This document shows, piece by piece, positions 1-8,387 of a DNA stretch of 64,000 bases. The notes below the pieces were generated by a model. That model ran no database searches, had not been told where the DNA came from, and saw only the letters and a list, made by a program, of their open reading frames with translations. Source of the DNA: JBBQER01 sp038320885 (GTDB lineage Bacteria > Actinomycetota > Acidimicrobiia > IMCC26256 > PALSA-610). How positions within the stretch are numbered: the first letter of the stretch is position 1; the number at the start of each line of letters is the position of its first letter. A program made the translations under genes and the position numbers. The stretch spans positions 1 to 64,000 of the forward strand of contig JBBQER010000002.1 of assembly GCA_038320885.1 (NCBI GenBank), given 5' to 3'.

Positions 1-411
1 CCCGCACAGGCGCCCAAGGTGTTCACCGTCCTTGCGCCGCTCGGGGTAGCTGCGCACGAAACGGCGCGGTCCGAGACCGAGCGTGATGGCCAGATCCGCC
101 TCCATTGGGGGCGCACGCCCGTCGACCTGTTCTTCGCCTACGACGCCTTCCACGACCATGCGGCCACGCGCGTGCGCAACGTCCCGTTTGGCGACACGAC
201 GATCCCCATCCTCGCCGCCGAGGATCTTCTGGTCTGCAAGGCGGTGTTCGACCGCCGCAAGGATTGGATCGACATCGATCAGATCCTTGTGCTCACTGCC
301 GGTGACCTCGACATCGACGACGTCCGCCGCTGGGTCACGCGAATCGTCGGTGCCGACGACGCGCGGCTCGCCAAATTGAACGCCGCGATCGCCGAGATCC
401 TCGACGCGTGA
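1..411 (+). CDS. Nucleotidyltransferase-like protein, 5' end outside window
   Basis: The reading frame is open to the first base, so the start lies upstream; GTG at position 19 is only an internal candidate. The 136 visible residues contain TPVDLFFAYDAFHD and EDLLVCKAVFDRRKDWIDID, which resemble the C-terminal half of minimal nucleotidyltransferase / AbiEii-type proteins, where the ExL-x-x-K-x(4-6)-R-x-KD stretch is conserved. The catalytic GS-x-D motif would lie in the missing part, so activity cannot be judged. It could be a toxin-antitoxin or housekeeping nucleotidyltransferase; the context does not decide. Confidence 0.6.
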   Translation, partial: PAQAPKVFTVLAPLGVAAHETARSETERDGQIRLHWGRTPVDLFFAYDAFHDHAATRVRNVPFGDTTIPILAAEDLLVCKAVFDRRKDWIDIDQILVLTAGDLDIDDVRRWVTRIVGADDARLAKLNAAIAEILDA

Positions 412-414
412 GAA

Positions 415-1059
415 TTAGCGGGCCGGGCGCCACATGGTGGTGACGGGCGGGCCGTTGTCGGGCATCGAGAACTCGGCGAGCGGCTCGAAGCCGAGCCGGC
501 CGTAGCGCTCCAGATTCTTCGGGTTGCTCGACTCGAGGTACGCCGGGAAGTGCTCGGCGTCGATGAGCTCGAGGTTGTGCGCGAGGAGCTGTTCGCCGAT
601 GCCCCGACCGCGGTGGTCGTCGTGGGTCGCGACGAAGCTCAGATAATAGTGCGGCTCGTCGTGCGGATGCGACGTCTCGAACCGGAGCAGCCCTTCGAGC
701 ACGGTGCGGGAACGGTCGCCCAGCAGCGCTTCGAGGGTCGGCAGCACGCGCGCCTCGGCCTCGTCGCTGAGCTCCGGCATGTTCGGCTTGCTCCAGACCG
801 AGATCGTCTCCGCCCCACTCGTCAACCACGTGAAGCCCTGCGGCAACGCGCCCTCCACCAGCAGCGGCCACCACCGGCGGAACTGCGCGGGGCGAGCCTC
901 GTCGTCGGGAAACGCCCAGCTCCACACCGGATCGTTGTGGAACGCGACCGTGATCGTGTCGACCACGGCGTCGAGGTCGCCCGGTGCGGCCACTCGCGGC
1001 GTCAGGTTCACGGGCCGCACGATATCGATCCTCGTCCCGGGGATATCGTGCGCCGACAT
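415..1059 (-). CDS. GNAT-family N-acetyltransferase
   Basis: This is a 214-residue acetyl-CoA-dependent N-acetyltransferase fold. Motif A is visible as DDHRGRGIGEQLLAHN, and the C-terminal NPKNLERYGRLGFEPL stretch (asparagine, tyrosine and GF) is typical of GNAT proteins. The acceptor is unknown. ATG at 1059 overlaps the ATG of the divergent hydrolase in one CATG, leaving no room for a leader on either side. The real start may therefore be GTG at 1020 or 1011, just before the conserved PRVAAPGDLDAV. It converges on the gene ending at 411. Confidence 0.8.
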   Translation of the reverse strand: MSAHDIPGTRIDIVRPVNLTPRVAAPGDLDAVVDTITVAFHNDPVWSWAFPDDEARPAQFRRWWPLLVEGALPQGFTWLTSGAETISVWSKPNMPELSDEAEARVLPTLEALLGDRSRTVLEGLLRFETSHPHDEPHYYLSFVATHDDHRGRGIGEQLLAHNLELIDAEHFPAYLESSNPKNLERYGRLGFEPLAEFSMPDNGPPVTTMWRPAR

Positions 1060-1684
1060 GCCCGAGATCGCGGTTCCGTTCTTCACGTCTGTTCCCGCTA
1101 CCCCGCCGCCGTGGCCGGGTCTGGTGGTGGTGATGGAGGGCAACGGAATCTCGCCGCAGTTGCTGCGCGTGTGCGAGCGCTTGGCCCACGAGGGTTACGC
1201 GACCGTCGCGCCCGATCTGTACTGGCGCTTCGGCGGGAGCGATCCCGACCAGACGATGGAGCACCTCTCCGCCCTGAAACACGCCGACGGGCTCGCCGAC
1301 ATCGTCCAATCAATCGCCTGGCTGCGCGCGATCGGCGCGTCGAAGGTCGGCATCACCGGCTTCTGCATGGGCGGCGGCTACACGTATCTCGCGGCCGGAT
1401 CCGGTGCGGTCGACGCGGCCGTCCCGTTCTACGGCGGCGGGATCGCCCAGCACCTCGGCACCGCGCAGTGCCCGTTGCTCGCGTTCTTCGGCGGCCACGA
1501 CGAATGGATCCCGCGCGACCAGGTCGCACTGGTGGAAGCCCACCATCCCGGCGACGTCGTCGTCTACGAAGACGCCGAGCACGGCTTCATGCGCGACGGA
1601 TCGGAGAACTACCACGAAACCGCCGCGACCGACGCGTGGCAGCGCATGCTCGCGTTCTTCGCGCAACACCTACAGGAGCAGTGA
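1058..1684 (+). CDS. Dienelactone hydrolase family protein
   Basis: This is a 208-residue alpha/beta hydrolase of the dienelactone hydrolase group. The Cys-Asp-His triad is visible: C103 in GFCMGG, D148 in GGHDEWIP and H175 in DAEHGF. The family opens dienelactones or related lactones/esters in aromatic degradation; the substrate here is unknown. It heads a three-gene plus-strand operon: its TGA overlaps the ATG of the next gene (TGATG at 1682-1686). Confidence 0.88.
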   Translation: MPEIAVPFFTSVPATPPPWPGLVVVMEGNGISPQLLRVCERLAHEGYATVAPDLYWRFGGSDPDQTMEHLSALKHADGLADIVQSIAWLRAIGASKVGITGFCMGGGYTYLAAGSGAVDAAVPFYGGGIAQHLGTAQCPLLAFFGGHDEWIPRDQVALVEAHHPGDVVVYEDAEHGFMRDGSENYHETAATDAWQRMLAFFAQHLQEQ

Positions 1685-2709
1685 TGGAGACTCGAACGCT
1701 CGGCAAGACCGGGATACAAGTGTCAGTGCAGTGCCTCGGCGCCATGATGTTCGGCTTGTGGGGCAATCGTGATCACGACGATTGCGTCTCGATCATCCAC
1801 CACGCACTCGACCACGGCATCAACTTCGTCGACACCGCCGACGTCTACTCGCAAGGCGAGTCGGAGGAGATCGTCGGCAAGGCGCTCAAGGGTCGCCGCG
1901 ACGATGTCGTGCTCGCGACGAAGGTGCACGGCCAGATGGGCGAAGGCGTCAACCGGCAGGGCAACTCGCGCCGCTGGATCCGTTACGAGGTCGAGCAGAG
2001 CCTGCGCCGGCTGAACACCGACCACATCGACCTGTACCAGATCCACCGGCCCGATCCGACGATCGATGTGGAAGAGACGTTGTCGGTGCTCACTGATCTC
2101 GTGCGGGAGGGGAAGGTGCGAGCCATCGGCAGCTCGACGTTCCCGGCGGAGGAAATCGTCGAGGCGCAGTGGGGGGCCGAGCGGCGCGCCTACGAACGGT
2201 TCCGCTGCGAGCAGCCGCCGTACTCGATCCTCGCGCGCGGCATCGAGCGGGCCGTGCTCCCGACGTGCGAGCGCTACGGCATGGGCGTGATCGTGTGGAG
2301 TCCGCTCAACGGCGGTTGGCTCACCGGGAAGTACAAGCGCGGCCAGGAGTACCCGAAGGGGACGCGCGCGTCCTGGGGTCTGGTGGGCCCGCCGGAGGCG
2401 AAGCACAACCAGCGGAAGTTCGACGCGATCGAGCAGCTCGAGAAGGTCGCCGCCGACGCGGGCGTCTCGCTCACCCATCTCGCGATCGCGTGGAGCATCG
2501 AACACCCCGCGGTCACGTCGACCATCATCGGCCCCAAGACCAAGGATCAGCTCGACGACCTGCTCGGCGCGGCCGACGTGACGCTCGACGCCGCGACACT
2601 CGACCGCATCGACGAGATCGTCGCGCCCGGCCGCACGTTGCACGCCGGCGACGACGGCTACGAATCACCCCACCTCGCGGCCACTGCCCGCCGCCGGACC
2701 TCGAACTAG
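1684..2709 (+). CDS. Aldo/keto reductase
   Basis: This is a 341-residue NADPH-dependent aldo/keto reductase. The catalytic tetrad is present as D50, Y55 (DTADVYSQG), K80 (ATK) and H121 (YQIHRPDP), and the C-terminal NADPH-binding stretch is visible around IIGPKTKDQLDDL. Its closest general resemblance is to the YajO/Tas-like AKR group that reduces sugar-derived or xenobiotic carbonyls. Translation is coupled to the upstream hydrolase, and a second reductase follows 14 bp after its stop. Confidence 0.9.
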   Translation: METRTLGKTGIQVSVQCLGAMMFGLWGNRDHDDCVSIIHHALDHGINFVDTADVYSQGESEEIVGKALKGRRDDVVLATKVHGQMGEGVNRQGNSRRWIRYEVEQSLRRLNTDHIDLYQIHRPDPTIDVEETLSVLTDLVREGKVRAIGSSTFPAEEIVEAQWGAERRAYERFRCEQPPYSILARGIERAVLPTCERYGMGVIVWSPLNGGWLTGKYKRGQEYPKGTRASWGLVGPPEAKHNQRKFDAIEQLEKVAADAGVSLTHLAIAWSIEHPAVTSTIIGPKTKDQLDDLLGAADVTLDAATLDRIDEIVAPGRTLHAGDDGYESPHLAATARRRTSN

Positions 2710-2723
2710 CAAAGGACACAACC

Positions 2724-3689
2724 ATGGAATACCGACGACTCGGACGCACCGCGCTGCGCGTGAGCAAGCTCTGCCTCGGCACGATGAACTTCGGCCCGCT
2801 CACCACCCAAGAGGACTCGTTCGTGATCATGGATCGCGCGCTCGACCTCGGCATCAACTTCTTCGACACCGCCAATCGGTACGGCGGGCCGAAGGGTCCC
2901 GGCACCACGGAGACGATCGTCGGGAACTGGTTCGCGCAGGGCGGCGGTCGGCGCGAGAAGGTGGTGCTCGCGACCAAGGTGTTCGGCCCGATGACCGAGT
3001 GGCCGAACGACGGTGGGCTCTCCGCGCGCCACATCCGCGATGCCTGCGAAGCGAGCTTGCGCCGGTTGCAGACCGATCACATCGACCTCTACCAGATGCA
3101 CCACGTCGACCGGAACGCACCATGGGACGAGGTGTGGCAGGCGATGGAGACGCTCGTCGACCAGGGCAAGGTGGTCTACGTCGGGAGCAGCAACTTCGCG
3201 GGCTGGCACATCGCCCAGGCCAACGAGGCGGCGGCCAAACGCCACTTCCTCGGGCTCGTCAGCGAGCAGAGCCTCTACAACCTCGCGTCGCGCACAGTGG
3301 AGCTCGAAGTGCTCCCCGCGTGTCGCGGCTACGGCCTCGCGGTCATCCCGTGGAGCCCGCTCGCGGGAGGGATGCTCGGCGGTAGGACCGGATCGGGTGA
3401 TACCGCGCGCCGCAAGAGTCCCAATCCGCGTTACGAAGCCATGCGTCCGCAGCTCGAGAAGTGGGAGAAGCTCTGCGCCGAGCTCGGCGAGGAGCCGGCC
3501 GCGGTCGCGCTCGCCTGGCTGCTGCAACGGCGCGAGGTCACGGCGCCGATCATCGGGCCGCGCACGCTCGAGCAGCTCGAAGGTGCGTCGCTCCGAGCAA
3601 CCGAGATCACGATCGACGACGACTCGCTCGAGGCGATCAACGAGATCTTCCCCGGCCCGGGCAAGGCCCCGGAGTCGTACGCCTGGTGA
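2724..3689 (+). CDS. Aldo/keto reductase
   Basis: This 321-residue paralogue of the preceding reductase has tetrad D48, Y53, K85 and H126. GTTETIVGNWFAQ and IIGPRTLEQLEG mark the substrate-loop and cofactor-binding regions. ATG 2724 follows AAAGGA with good spacing. Two tandem reductases behind a dienelactone hydrolase suggest a small pathway acting on a lactone or cyclic carbonyl, which is inference. It converges with the DUF3291 gene, with 15 bp between the stops. Confidence 0.9.
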   Translation: MEYRRLGRTALRVSKLCLGTMNFGPLTTQEDSFVIMDRALDLGINFFDTANRYGGPKGPGTTETIVGNWFAQGGGRREKVVLATKVFGPMTEWPNDGGLSARHIRDACEASLRRLQTDHIDLYQMHHVDRNAPWDEVWQAMETLVDQGKVVYVGSSNFAGWHIAQANEAAAKRHFLGLVSEQSLYNLASRTVELEVLPACRGYGLAVIPWSPLAGGMLGGRTGSGDTARRKSPNPRYEAMRPQLEKWEKLCAELGEEPAAVALAWLLQRREVTAPIIGPRTLEQLEGASLRATEITIDDDSLEAINEIFPGPGKAPESYAW

Positions 3690-3704
3690 TCACGGAGGCC
3701 GCGC

Positions 3705-4148
3705 TCACGGCGGCGGGTAATGGCTCGCGAACGTGAAGGCACGTTCGGTGGAACCGTGCTGCGTGAGGTGCTCCAGGCGCGCGTTGGCTTCGTCGGGATC
3801 GGGGTGATGCCCGTCATCGACCCACCACAGCACCATGGCGGGTGAGTCGTGCGCGACGAACCACTGGTGACGGCCGCGGAATGACTCGCGGTGGTTTCCC
3901 GAGTATGTGAACTTCCGGAGCGCGTCGATCGAGCTCCAGACCGAGATGGTTGCGAGCGCGTCCGGTCCGAACGGGTTCGGATCGTCGAAGGCCGCGAGGT
4001 ACTGGTCACGCCACACGAAACCATCGGCGGCTTCGGCGTCAGCGATCACCGTCTCGACCGCCACGAGATAGGGCTCCAAGACCGCATCGTCCAGCGCAAC
4101 CCGAAGCCGTCCGATATTGAACTCCGCGAGCTGCGCCACCCGCGCCAC
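3705..4148 (-). CDS. DUF3291 domain-containing protein
   Basis: This is a 147-residue protein with the DUF3291 pattern: an N-terminal AQLNI-like stretch (AQLAEFNIGRLR), a central SVWSSIDALRKFTY, then VLWWVDDGHHPDPDEANARLEHL and a C-terminal AFTFASHYPPP. The family adopts an antibiotic-biosynthesis-monooxygenase-like fold and its reaction is not established. The start is GTG. It lies 7 bp downstream of the Ddn-like gene and is probably co-transcribed with it. Confidence 0.82.
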   Translation of the reverse strand: MARVAQLAEFNIGRLRVALDDAVLEPYLVAVETVIADAEAADGFVWRDQYLAAFDDPNPFGPDALATISVWSSIDALRKFTYSGNHRESFRGRHQWFVAHDSPAMVLWWVDDGHHPDPDEANARLEHLTQHGSTERAFTFASHYPPP

Positions 4149-4155
4149 CTTTCGG

Positions 4156-4602
4156 TTACGTCGACAGCACGACCAGCGCGATGCGGCGCGTCGTCAACGT
4201 CTGGTAGTGGTCGTAGCGACCGCCGTCCTGGTACCGGTTGACCTCGTTGACGATCTTCCAGCACCGGTCGTAGTCGGCGCCCTCGGTCAGGATCTCCGTG
4301 GTCGCGGGCCGGCGCTCGCGACCCACCTGCACCTCGACCCGAGGATTCGCACGCACGTTGTGCAGCCACCCGGGCGCGCGGTCGGCGCCACCATTCGACG
4401 CGACCACGACGTACCGGCCGTCGCCGTCGAGGCCGTACACCAGCGCCGAAACCCGCTCCTTGCCCGACCGCGCCCCGGTCGTCCGCAACAACAACGAGGG
4501 CAGCTTGTCGATCTTCTGGCCGATCCGGCCGTCGCTGTGCTCGTACAGCCACTGATGCGCGCCGAGGAAGGAACGCTGGATCTGCTCGCTGAGGTTCGCC
4601 AT
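4156..4602 (-). CDS. Nitroreductase/deazaflavin (F420)-dependent, Ddn-like
   Basis: A 148-residue split-barrel protein of the deazaflavin-dependent nitroreductase family. Diagnostic features are LLLRTTGARSGKERVS (phosphate-binding loop), YVVVASNGGADRAPGWLHNV and the ANPRVEVQVG strand. Members use F420H2 to reduce quinones or nitro compounds, often at the membrane. The start MANLSEQIQ (ATG 4602) fits family length; the frame extends further upstream but without family resemblance. Confidence 0.85.
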   Translation of the reverse strand: MANLSEQIQRSFLGAHQWLYEHSDGRIGQKIDKLPSLLLRTTGARSGKERVSALVYGLDGDGRYVVVASNGGADRAPGWLHNVRANPRVEVQVGRERRPATTEILTEGADYDRCWKIVNEVNRYQDGGRYDHYQTLTTRRIALVVLST

Positions 4603-4737
4603 CGCGAGCACCCTACGCGCTGGACATTCTTGGCCGTAGTCCTCAGATCGAGCCGACGCCCGCCGAACTAGGGCAGTGAACACTGTCGAGAACTGCATGC
4701 GCCCGCTTGTCTCGGGCACCGGCGCCGCACCCGGCTC

Positions 4738-5178
4738 ATGATTGCGGGCGCCGCAACCGTGTTTGCGATGGCCGCGTTCGTCGTGCCGATCGCACTGAGT
4801 GCGAGCCCGGCCGGCGCGCAGACGACCACGGTCACAACGGCCGTGCCGTCGAGCACCGCGCCGTCGTCGTCGTCTTCGACCACGAGCAGCACGACCGTCG
4901 CGACGACCACCACGACCCGGATGCCGACCTCGACGACCGCGTCACCGCCGGTCACCGGTGAAGGCATCGTGGTGATCGGCGCGAACGGCAACACGATCCT
5001 CGTCCCGGACACGGTCGGCGCGCAGGCGACGAACGAGGTTCTCGCGCAAACGGGAAGTTCGCCGATGCCCGTGTGGCTGGCCGGCTTTGCGTGCCTCCTG
5101 AGCGGTGCGCTCGCGCTCACGTTCAAGCCGCGCCGGCTCCTGAGCCTGTACGCACGCAAGTCGTTGAAGCGCTCGTAA
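4738..5178 (+). CDS. Sortase-type (LAxTG) cell-wall protein
   Basis: This is a 146-residue secreted protein. Residues 1-27 form a signal peptide ending ASPAGA, followed by a Ser/Thr-rich low-complexity stalk (about 29-70) and a short globular part. The C-terminal sorting signal is LAQTG at 102-106, a hydrophobic segment at 111-128, then a basic tail PRRLLSLYARKSLKRS. LAxTG is the motif known for class E sortases of high-GC Gram-positives. No sortase lies in the window. The stalk is likely glycosylated or simply a spacer. Confidence 0.72.
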   Translation: MIAGAATVFAMAAFVVPIALSASPAGAQTTTVTTAVPSSTAPSSSSSTTSSTTVATTTTTRMPTSTTASPPVTGEGIVVIGANGNTILVPDTVGAQATNEVLAQTGSSPMPVWLAGFACLLSGALALTFKPRRLLSLYARKSLKRS

Positions 5179-5235
5179 CGAACTCGGCACGCGCGGCGTT
5201 GCCGGTGCCTTTCGGACCTCGTTAGGGTACGAAGC

Positions 5236-5853
5236 ATGGAACTACGGGTCGTTGGCGCCGGCCTCGGGCGCACGGGCACACACTCACTGAAAATCGCGCT
5301 CGAGCAGTTGCTCGACGGGCCCTGCTACCACATGCTCGAAGTGTTCGGACGTCCCGACGACATCCCGGTGTGGCACCGGGCGGTCGATGGCGAGATGCCC
5401 GACTGGAGCGAATTCCTTTCTGAATACCGCGCCGCGGTCGACTGGCCGGCGGGCGCGTTCTGGCGCGAGATCTGGGCCGCCAACCCCGACGCGGTCGTGC
5501 TCCTCTCGTCCCGAGACAGCGACGGTTGGTGGAAGAGCGCCCATAACACGATCTTCAACATCGGCGAGCTCGACATCCCGGCCGGCGGGGCGCAGAAGGC
5601 GATGGCGCTGGACATGCTGGCCAAGCGCTTCACGCCCGGCTGGCAGGACGAGACCGAAGCGAAGCGCGCGTTCGACGCGCACAACGCCGACGTGCGCGCG
5701 ACGGTCCCCGCCGACCGCCTCATCGACTACCGCCCCGGCGACGGCTGGCAGCCCATCTGCGAGAAGCTCGGCCTGCCCGTGCCCGATGCGCCGTTCCCGC
5801 ACGTCAACACCACCGACGAGTTCCGCGCCATGGCCGGCATGGATCCTCTGTAG
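5236..5853 (+). CDS. Sulfotransferase family protein
   Basis: A 205-residue P-loop sulfotransferase-like protein. GLGRTGTHSLK (residues 9-19) corresponds to the 5'-phosphosulfate loop, VLLSSRDSDGWWKS to the 3'-phosphate-binding region, and the C-terminal DYRPGDGWQPICEKLGLP is characteristic of the Sulfotransfer_4 type. It would transfer sulfate from PAPS to an unknown acceptor. It appears monocistronic; the next gene begins 61 bp later with its own strong ribosome binding site. Confidence 0.85.
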   Translation: MELRVVGAGLGRTGTHSLKIALEQLLDGPCYHMLEVFGRPDDIPVWHRAVDGEMPDWSEFLSEYRAAVDWPAGAFWREIWAANPDAVVLLSSRDSDGWWKSAHNTIFNIGELDIPAGGAQKAMALDMLAKRFTPGWQDETEAKRAFDAHNADVRATVPADRLIDYRPGDGWQPICEKLGLPVPDAPFPHVNTTDEFRAMAGMDPL

Positions 5854-5914
5854 GCCCGGTCGATATCGCGGTAGCGTTCGCAACGCGGGGTCGACTCTTC
5901 GTAGGAGGCCCAAC

Positions 5915-7075
5915 GTGAGGCCCAAGCTTGCTTTGCTCGTCGCGCTCGTGGCCGCATTTTCGATCGCCGCCGGTGCCTCACCGCCGCTTTCCGGACCGGG
6001 GAACACGACTCAGATCAGTCTCGTGAGCAGCGCCACCGTGAGCGGCTGGAAGTACGACTTCTACCGGAACGGCGCGTACACCTGCAGCATCAGCGGCTTC
6101 CAGACGTTCGTGATCGGGACCAAGGTCGGCTCCTCGGCCACGGCAACGAAACCGCTCTGGGTGTGGATGCACGGCGGCGGCGTCGGCTACTTCGACCCGA
6201 ACGGCATTCCCCGGCCCAACTCCAGTCAGATGACCGAGAACAACGCAGCAACGTTGCAGGCCGGGCTCACGAACGCGGGCCTGCTCGCGAAGGTCCGCGC
6301 CGACGCGGCCGGGTTCCGAACGCTCGCGGTGTCGTACTGCGACCGCGACCTCCACAGCGGTGCGAACCAGGTCGACCCGAACAATCCCCACTTGACCGAG
6401 GCGGGTACGCCGCGCAAGACCAACGGCCTGCTCGCGACCAAGGCTGCGATTCAGTTCACACAGGCCAAGTACCCGACGGCCAAGATGTTCCTGCACGGCG
6501 GCAGCGCGGGCTCGGCCGGTGCCTACTACGTGGCGTGGGCGTTGCAGCAACAGGGCATCGCGCCGGCCGGCGTCGTCGGCGACGCCAGCGTCGTCAATTC
6601 CGAGCAGGGCAGTGCCGCGTACACCCAAGGCGTGTGCGCGAATCCCGGCTACGGGCCGGAGGGCTCCACGATCATTCCGCAGCGCCTGCATCCGGCGATC
6701 GCCAACACCGCCAACGAGGTCGACAAGCTCGTGCGGAGTAGCCGGCTCACGGTCCCGCTCATGCACATCTGGAACCACGGCGACACGAACACCTGCGGGA
6801 ACAGGCCGATGACCTGCCCGCTCCGGAACGGCACGACGATCACGCTTGGTGCGACCGACTGCAACCATCAACCGCTGCAAGCCGCCATCGCCGCGCAAGG
6901 TGCTACGAGCCGGTCGAAGAACCTCCCGCTGTGCGTCGACGCCGATGCGGTGAAGGACTGCTCGCTGCATGTCGTGACAACGCACGCGGGGCTCACCAAT
7001 ACGGATCCCGCGTCACCCGCCGACTATCTCAACGCGAGCATGATCTGGGTGCACAACCGGCTCACTGACCCGTAA
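5915..7075 (+). CDS. Secreted alpha/beta hydrolase, carboxylesterase-like
   Basis: A 386-residue exported hydrolase starting at GTG 5915, seven bases after a perfect AGGAGG. Residues 1-21 are a signal peptide. HGGG at 86-89 looks like an oxyanion loop and GGSAG (S197) is the nucleophile elbow; DTNTCG and THAGL near the C-terminus could supply Asp and His. Several paired cysteines fit an extracytoplasmic protein. It resembles pectinacetylesterase/notum-like or subtilase-associated esterases only weakly; the substrate is unknown. Confidence 0.72.
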   Translation: MRPKLALLVALVAAFSIAAGASPPLSGPGNTTQISLVSSATVSGWKYDFYRNGAYTCSISGFQTFVIGTKVGSSATATKPLWVWMHGGGVGYFDPNGIPRPNSSQMTENNAATLQAGLTNAGLLAKVRADAAGFRTLAVSYCDRDLHSGANQVDPNNPHLTEAGTPRKTNGLLATKAAIQFTQAKYPTAKMFLHGGSAGSAGAYYVAWALQQQGIAPAGVVGDASVVNSEQGSAAYTQGVCANPGYGPEGSTIIPQRLHPAIANTANEVDKLVRSSRLTVPLMHIWNHGDTNTCGNRPMTCPLRNGTTITLGATDCNHQPLQAAIAAQGATSRSKNLPLCVDADAVKDCSLHVVTTHAGLTNTDPASPADYLNASMIWVHNRLTDP

Positions 7076-7089
7076 GCCCCCCAATACAG

Positions 7090-8316
7090 CTAGACGCGGT
7101 CGAGCTCCAGCATCTTGATCGCGTTGCCGCGCAGCACCTTGTAGCAGATGTCGTCGTCGAAGTCGGCGAGCATCTTTTCGATGTACTCCTTCGAGTTCGG
7201 CCACGTGGTGTCGGTGTGCGGGTAGTCGGTCTCGAAGCAGATGTTGTCCTCGCCGACCTCGGACAGCGAGTGCAGGCCGTGGTGGTCGGCGGTGAAGCAC
7301 CCGAAGATGCGGCCGTAGTAGTAGCTCGACGGCGGCTCGGGAATCAGCGCCTTCGCCTTCTGCCACGCCTCGTGCTTGTCCCACACGGTGTCGGCCCGTT
7401 CGAGCGCGTACGGGATCCAACCGATCTGGCCTTCCGAGTACGCGAGCTTGAGCTTGGGGAACGTGATCAACTTGCCCGAGAACAACCAGTCGGCGAGCGA
7501 CGCCATCGAGTTGTTGAACGCGAGGGTTCCGCCCACGCCCGCGGGCGCGTCCTTCGACGCCGCCGGGTTGGTCGACGACGACCCGATGTGCATGCAAAGC
7601 GTCACGCCCGTGTCGTTGCACACCTGGAACACCGGGTCCCACTTGCCACTGTGGATCGTCGAGAGGCCCAGACGGTCGGGCAGCTCACTGAAGCAGAACG
7701 CGCGGACGCCGCGATCCGCGTTGCGCTGGATCTCTGCGACCGCCAGGTCGATGTCCCAGAGCGGCATGAGGCAGAGCGGGATGTTCACGCCACCCGACGG
7801 CGCGCACCACTCCTCGACCATCCAGTCGTTGTAGGCCTTCACACACGCGAGCCCGAGATCGTGATCGGGCGTCTCCATGAACGTCTGACCGCAGAAACGC
7901 GGGAACGTGGGGAACGGCAATGACCCGTCGGTCCAGTTGAGCGCAAAGTCCTTCACGCGCTCGTCGCGGTCGTAACACCCCGGTCGCATCTCGTCGTAGG
8001 TCATCGCCGTCATGACCATCACACTCGGGTCGAACTTCGAGAGGTCACCGCCGGGTGTGGCCTCGAGCGGGATCGCGACGAATCGCTTGTGGACGTAAAT
8101 CAGCTCACCGTCGAGGTACCACGCGTCGCCCCACAGGCCGTCGGGGTCTTCGTGCATCTCGTACTTGGCGCCGGGGCGGTGCTTGAAGTCGCCCCACTTC
8201 TTGCGCTCGACGCGCGGCCCACGCTCACGCCACTTCTCGGGCAACCACGTCTGCCACACGTGCGGCGGCTCGACCACGTGGTCGTCGACGCTGATGATCT
8301 TCGGCAGCTCGCGCAT
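7090..8316 (-). CDS. Amidohydrolase family (amidohydrolase 2) protein
   Basis: A 408-residue TIM-barrel metal-dependent hydrolase/decarboxylase. The N-terminus IISVDDHVVEPPHVW is the usual first metal-binding strand of the amidohydrolase_2 group (DxH rather than HxH). CMHIGSSS carries the barrel histidine and FETDYPHTDTTWPNS carries the terminal aspartate. Such proteins in actinobacteria often lie in aromatic or steroid-like degradation clusters. A palindrome lies 34-49 bp upstream of the start and could be its operator. It is transcribed alone or with the upstream LLM gene, from which it is 71 bp away. Confidence 0.87.
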   Translation of the reverse strand: MRELPKIISVDDHVVEPPHVWQTWLPEKWRERGPRVERKKWGDFKHRPGAKYEMHEDPDGLWGDAWYLDGELIYVHKRFVAIPLEATPGGDLSKFDPSVMVMTAMTYDEMRPGCYDRDERVKDFALNWTDGSLPFPTFPRFCGQTFMETPDHDLGLACVKAYNDWMVEEWCAPSGGVNIPLCLMPLWDIDLAVAEIQRNADRGVRAFCFSELPDRLGLSTIHSGKWDPVFQVCNDTGVTLCMHIGSSSTNPAASKDAPAGVGGTLAFNNSMASLADWLFSGKLITFPKLKLAYSEGQIGWIPYALERADTVWDKHEAWQKAKALIPEPPSSYYYGRIFGCFTADHHGLHSLSEVGEDNICFETDYPHTDTTWPNSKEYIEKMLADFDDDICYKVLRGNAIKMLELDRV

Positions 8317-8349
8317 AGAGACCGCTCCCCGAAATCCGTCGTGAGAAAC

Positions 8350-8365
8350 CTGACGTTAGCGTCAG
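8350..8365. promoter_or_regulatory. Inverted repeat upstream of amidohydrolase
   Basis: CTGACG-TTAG-CGTCAG is a perfect 6-bp inverted repeat with a four-base centre in the 71-bp gap between the LLM oxidoreductase stop and the amidohydrolase start. Position and symmetry suggest a TetR- or GntR-type operator. The cognate regulator is not evident nearby. Confidence 0.45.
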
Positions 8366-8387
8366 CTACGGCGCGGTGCCCAGCGGT

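Noticed and set aside
550..1683. Upstream extension of the first aldo/keto reductase frame
   Set aside because: The frame is open by chance through the hydrolase gene. Family resemblance begins exactly at ATG 1684, and the extension is Arg-rich shadow sequence.
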